NCBI GenBank assembly: GCA_037013495.1
Contig: CM072806.1
Location: 21,527,501-21,591,500 of the forward strand
Length of the DNA stretch: 64,000 nucleotides
DNA from: Hippophae tibetana
Lineage: Eukaryota; Streptophyta; Magnoliopsida; Rosales; Elaeagnaceae
Reading direction: 5' to 3'
Shown: positions 59,621 to 64,000 of the stretch, one piece after another
Position numbering within the stretch: the first letter of the stretch is position 1
How the letters are laid out: each line of letters opens with the position of its first letter
The notes under the pieces: model-generated
What the model was told of the DNA's origin: nothing
What the model saw: the letters and a program-made list of their open reading frames with translations, nothing else
The model's database searches: none
Translations under genes and position numbers: made by a program

Positions 59621-60292
59621 GATATTATGGTAAGCAAACTAGAAAATGGTGTAATAATTTCAAAATTGGAAATAAAAATGCAAGAACCGGTATGAATAAT
59701 ATTGAATCGATGGTTTTTTATGAGAAAATGGACCAAATTGGATAAAAAACACAAAATCGGGTAAAACAATTGGTTTAAAAACCTTGAAAACTGACCAAAA
59801 TGATTTTGAAAAGACAGAACCGAAAAAAAAACCGGGTTCAGACCTTTAAAATGGACCGAATCGACCAAGTTTGGAAAAACTATGAAAAACCGTGAAAAAA
59901 CCAGGTTCAGACCGAATCACCAGTTGAACCAAACCAAACATGAGCCGAACCGAGGTGCGGACCAGCTACGTCTGCGAGCCGACACGTTTGGCCACGTCAT
60001 CGAATCGGCCACTCCAGCGTCTTCAATCTCCAGATGGCGTGTGACGGCGCGTGAAGGGGCATGAAATTTTTTTCTTTCCTTTTGGCGGCGCGTGTTGACG
60101 CGTTCTAAATTTTTCTTTTACCCTATTTTTACAAAAGAATGCTTAGTATTGTGTTTAGAGTAATATGGTAAAATTAGCTGTGATAAATACTGCTTCAAAA
60201 ATAGTGTTTTTAATTAATATTTGTATGGGTGTTTGAATGAGATTTTTTTTCCCGAGAAGCAAGAGCTTCAAATTTGTATAGAGCAACAACTT
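59621..60292 (-). other. Copia 4 leader with short repeats
   Basis: Untranslated leader. The motif 'gaaaaaaaccgggttcagacc' type recurs at about 59,824-59,845 and 59,894-59,915. Diverged 'gaccaaattggataaaa' and 'gaccgaatcgaccaag' units are scattered between. 59,950-60,110 is GC-richer (ggcgcgtgttgacgcg). The 84-codon minus-strand frame at 59,617-59,868 arises from this and matches no domain. Confidence 0.65.
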
Positions 60293-60304
60293 GGTTCTGA
60301 TACA
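60293..60304 (-). other. Copia 4 primer-binding site
   Basis: Minus strand TGTATCAGAACC, one base inside the LTR; a diverged TGGTATCAGAGC. Confidence 0.85.
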
Positions 60305-60305
60305 A

Positions 60306-60544
60306 TGAAGAAATAAATATTTTAAGAAACAATAAAACTGAAGAAGAAATAAATGGTTTCTCCGATATATTTTTTCTTAATTTGTATAAGACATGTACAT
60401 TGTTTATATAGACAAATATTAATTATTATTTTAACAATTATTATGATTGAATCACATGGTTTACAGTTGCTTCCTAATCAATATTGGTAGGCGTCGGTGC
60501 AATATTTGTTGAATTAGTTGATATAATGTTTGTTGAACGTAACA
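60306..60544 (-). repeat. Copia 4 5' LTR
   Basis: Pairs with 55,118-55,355. On the plus strand TGAAGAAATAAA ... CGTAACA, 239 bp. Confidence 0.9.
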
Positions 60545-60839
60545 ATTTGGTTGAAAGATTAGTTTAGAACTCGAATAAAGGAGGCATTTAAAATGAAGGA
60601 GGCATTGATGATGATTATTGAAGGAGGTGTGATGAAGCTTATTGAAATGAGGTGTTAAATATGAATGAATCAGTTTGTGTTAATCTACCCTAAAGCTAGA
60701 AGTTGCGTAATAATGTCTAGATTGTTAAAATCCAGACCATTTGGGTTCTGAACTGTTGTAACACCCACCAATTAAAGCCAAAGACCACTATTTGGCAAAA
60801 CCATGTTCACATTTGTATGTCATGTATGGTTATTTGGGT

Positions 60840-61480
60840 TCTTGTAAGTTACTTTTTTCAACATTTTTATTTTTTTAATTTTTTTCTTACTTGGGTCTCT
60901 TTGAATAAGTATAATTACTTTAAACCATTTAAAATTGATAGAATTAAAATGTTGAAAAAAAAACTTAACAGACTCTTCGTAGTAACTTATTTTTGATTTT
61001 CTTAAATGTTCTTACATACTCAGATCTCTTTGGGTAAGTAGAATTCATCTTAACAATTTGAATTTGATAGAATGAAAATGGTGAATAAAAACCAACTTAC
61101 GCGGAACCCTCGCAATAAGTTATTTTTGACTTTTTTAAATTTTTCTTATTTATTTGTATCTTTTAGGAAAGTATAATTAGTCTTATTAATTTAAAATTAA
61201 TAGAATTAAAATATTGAACAAGAAAATAACTTATGCGACCCCTCATAGTGAGTTATTTTGATTTTTCTAAAGTCTTTTTACATACTCATATCCTTTTGAG
61301 TAAGTATAATTAATCTTAACAATTTAAAATTGATTAGAATTATAATATTAAAAAAATACAATTTAAAATTGATTAGAATTATAATGTTAAAAAAATACAG
61401 ACCTCACATTAAATTATTGTAACTTTTGAAATTTTCTTAATTACTCGAGTAAGTAAAATTAATTTTAATCATTTTTTAAA
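60840..61480. repeat. Diverged tandem repeat, period about 133 bp
   Basis: A unit beginning 'agttatttttgattttctta' continues with 'catactcagatctctttggg', 'taagtataattaatcttaac', 'aatttaaaattgatagaat' and 'taaaatgttgaa', and starts near 60,845, 60,983, 61,115, 61,248 and 61,406. The last interval is longer because 'aatttaaaattgattagaat'+'tataat' is doubled (61,320-61,395). No coding content. Confidence 0.8.
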
Positions 61481-61603
61481 TAGTATATTTTAACTTGACC
61501 CAATGGGTTAGGGTACATGGGTACACAACCCATTCAGGTCATATTGGGGAGGTGTGGACAGGGGAAAAAATAAATCGAAGTAAAAATCTGGTCGGTTTGT
61601 AGC

Positions 61604-61798
61604 TGTTAGAAATACTTAATGATTGTATTCTTTCTGTGAATAAATGAATATACATGGTGTCTTTATATAGGAGTTACAAGTAAACTAGATATGTCTAAAG
61701 TAGCTAAATATAGATATGCCAGAAATAAAGAGATATACATTAGAGATATACATTAGCAGATATATATATATTAATATATTACTAGATATACATTAACA
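61604..61798 (-). repeat. Copia 5 3' LTR (195 bp)
   Basis: On the plus strand TGTTAGAAATA ... CATTAACA. The polypurine tract (minus: 'ttgagtttgagggggt') abuts its right edge. The left flank GTAGC (61,599-61,603) should be repeated beyond the far LTR, which is outside the window. Confidence 0.88.
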
Positions 61799-61814
61799 AC
61801 CCCCTCAAACTCAA
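61799..61814 (-). other. Copia 5 polypurine tract
   Basis: Minus strand 'cttgagtttgagggggt'-like sequence between the stop codon of pol and the LTR. Confidence 0.85.
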
Positions 61815-64000
61815 GGTGGATGTGAGACCAACTTGAGGTTGTCAACCAAATTACGAGTGCGTCCTTTGGGAAGTGCCTTAGTGAAAATATCTACAAGTTG
61901 ATCGTTGGAGGAAACGGGGAAAAGCTTGAGAGCACCATGGATAAGATGAGAGCGAATAAAGTGACAATCAATCTCGATGTGTTTAGTCCGTTCATGGAAG
62001 ACATCGTTGTGAGCAATATGAATGGCACTCTGATTATCACAATAAATGGGAGTTGCAGAAGATGTGGACACACCCAAATCCTTAAGGAGCCATCGTAGCC
62101 AAAAGAGCTCAGATGTGGTATCAACAAGAGGACGATATTCTGCTTCAGTACTGGAGCGGGCCACAAAGGTTTGTTTCTTACTTCGCCAAGAAATCAAAGA
62201 AGTACCAAGGAGAAAACAATAACCTGTAGTGGACCTGCGATCAGTAGGATCTCCTGCCCAATCAACATCAGAGAATGCATGAAGTACTAAAGGAGACTGA
62301 ACTGAGTAGAAAAGGCCATGGAAGATAGTGCCTTTCAAGTATCGTAGAATACACAGAATAGCAGCATAATGAGTCGATCGTGGAGCAGACAGATACTGGC
62401 TCACCTGATGAACAACATAAGAGATGTCTGGATGAGTAACTGTAAGATAAACTAGATTGCCAACCAATCGTCTATAAAGAGAGGGATTAGACAATGGTTT
62501 CCCCTCTGATGGTTTCAGATGCGTATTAAGTTCAACTGGAGTGTCAACAGTCTTGCTGTCAGTGAGTCCAGCTTGAGATATGAGGTTAGATGCATACTTT
62601 ACTTGAGTAATGTAAAGATCATCTATGGAACGAGTGATCTCAAGACCCAAGAAATAACTTAAATGTCCAAGGTCTTTCATCTCAAACTGCTGACTAAGAA
62701 AATCCTTGAGTTCTTGAATGCCACTGAGGTCATCACCAGTTATGATCATATCATCCACATATAGAAGAAGCAAAATGGTGCCTTTATCATTGCGACGAAG
62801 AAATAAGGCAGAATCATAAGGACTGGCAGTGTAACCCAAGCGAAGAATGGTGGAACTGAATTTGGCAAACCATTCTCGTGGAGCTTGTTTAAGGCCATAA
62901 ATTGCACGTCGAAGGCGACAAACCTTATTTGTTTCAACAGAAAGACCAGGAGAAGGTTGCATATAAACTTCTTCATGCATATCCCCATTAAGGAATGCAT
63001 TTTTAACATCCATCTGAAAAAGGTCCCATTTACTAGCAGCGGCAACAACTAAGAGGGTACGAACAGAGGAAATACGGGCAACTGGAGCAAAAGTCTCTTC
63101 ATAATCAATCCCATACTCTTGTGTAAAACCTCTTGCTACAAGACGAGCCTTATAGCGATCAATAGACCCATCAGCGCGAGTCTTGATCTTATAGATCCAC
63201 TTACTACCAACCACAGATTGACCAGGAGGGAGAGTAACAAGATCCCAAGTATGGTTTTTGGTTAATGCATCAATTTCTTCTTTCATTGCAATCTGCCAAG
63301 AAGGGTTAGTAGATGCCTCACGATAGGTGTGAGGCTCATGGAGTGTAGCAAGGGCAGTGTAACAATGATAGTCAAGTAAATGTGTAGGAATGGATCTTAC
63401 CCGGGTTGAGTGGCAAGGTAGAATGTCTTGTTGAGGATCTTCAGGCGGAGCAGGAGCAAGGGACCTATGTTCAAGGTGAGGTAGCTCATTATCAACCTGT
63501 TCTTCTACGACCTGTCTAGGAGAATCATCAAAAATATCTGAAGATTGAATAGTGAAGTCCAAAGATGGATTAGAAGTATCTGTAGAAGGAACAAGAGACT
63601 CATTTGGAAAAATTTCTAAAACATTTGAATTAGTTAGGGAAGAATGAAAGTGAGAAAGTTCAACAAATAAGCGATGTTCCCAAAAGACAACATTACGGGA
63701 AACACGGAGACGATGTGAGACAGGATCATAGCATCGATACCCTTTTTGAGTTGCACCATAACCAAGAAAACAACAAAGTCTAGATCAAGGCTCAAGTTTG
63801 TTGTGTTCATGAGGCTGAAGAAGAACGAAACAAACAGATCCGAATGAGCGAAGGTAATGATAGTTAGGAGATGATCCAAAAAGGCACTCATACGGAGTTT
63901 GATTATGAATGACAGCGCTTGGAATGCGATTAATGGCATAAACAACATTAAGAGCAGCTTCACCCCAAAATGTGGTAGGAACTTTGGCAGAGAGAAGAAG
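61811..64000 (-). pseudogene. Copia 5 pol (integrase end, RT, RNase H), one stop, incomplete at window edge
   Basis: The minus-strand frame is open from the window edge to TGA 63,785 (integrase end: PTTFWGEAALNVVYAINRIP, then FGSVCFVLLQPHEHNKLEP) and again to 61,811. Then CCFLGYGATQKGYRCYDP, a linker, RT with VGSKWIYKIKTRADGS, DLFQMDVKNAFLNGD, GLKQAPREWFAKF and YVDDMIITG (62,750-62,761). RNase H: DVDWAGDPTDRRSTTGY, SSTEAEYRPLVDTTSEL, YCDNQSAIHIAHN and DQLVDIFTKALP, ending SHPP. All catalytic residues are present in RT. Only one stop, at a likely former CGA, is seen in 2.2 kb, so this is a recent copy; gag and protease lie beyond 64,000. Confidence 0.95.

Larger units (their letters stand above)
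55118..60544 (-). mobile_element. Copia 4: full-length but decayed Ty1/Copia element
   Basis: LTRs of 238 bp (55,118-55,355) and 239 bp (60,306-60,544) with about 20 differences (roughly 91% alike by eye). The coding part between them is on the minus strand in Copia order. The flanks ATTTT (55,113-55,117) and ATTTG (60,545-60,549) are probably the target duplication with one change. Protein ends (KHIEVDIFFIKKKLEEN, GMKDIYSPT) resemble Copia 1, so the two are related. Confidence 0.93.

Overview
This is a stretch of a flowering-plant nuclear genome, most likely a eudicot. The evidence is very AT-rich DNA, LTR retrotransposons primed by initiator-tRNA-Met-type sites, Ty3 elements of the Athila and Tat types, a Mutator-like (MULE) transposase, and one plant microRNA locus, MIR394. 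I found no protein-coding host gene, tRNA, rRNA or CRISPR. Almost every long reading frame belongs to a transposable element, and nearly all are decayed.

Layout. 1-7,430: a badly decayed Athila-like Ty3 element on the minus strand (integrase, RNase H, reverse transcriptase, protease, gag, primer site, probable LTR). 7,431-11,060: AT-rich degenerate repeats interrupted by an 831-bp element with inverted ends. 11,883-21,564: a mosaic of three broken LTR elements: a plus-strand Tat-like element with LTR, primer site, gag and protease but no visible polymerase, plus an antisense coiled-coil frame; a minus-strand Copia remnant whose RNase H end is tandemly repeated four times; and a minus-strand Ty3 gag with primer site and a 341-bp LTR. 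22,556-22,947: a MITE-like element. 22,948-34,420: mainly AT-rich intergenic DNA holding MIR394 (28,636-28,780) and a Copia integrase relic (30,437-31,010).

34,421-52,600 is the most informative part. A minus-strand MULE transposase gene is cut into four pieces by three complete-structured Copia elements (34,721-40,292; 40,445-45,328; 45,401-50,824). All three lie in the same direction, and each has two LTRs, a primer site and a perfect 5-bp target duplication. Only 142 and 62 bp of transposase sequence remain between neighbouring target-site repeats. The first Copia is very young (one difference between its two 219-bp LTRs) yet already carries several stops and frameshifts.

55,118-60,544 is a fourth, older Copia on the minus strand. 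60,840-61,480 is a diverged tandem repeat of about 133 bp. 61,604-64,000 is a fifth Copia on the minus strand, nearly intact in the visible part and running off the window.

The elements do not form one functional system. They record repeated insertion and decay around a single recognisable host gene, MIR394. Copies 1 and 4 belong to one Copia lineage and copies 2 and 5 to another, judged by their protein ends.
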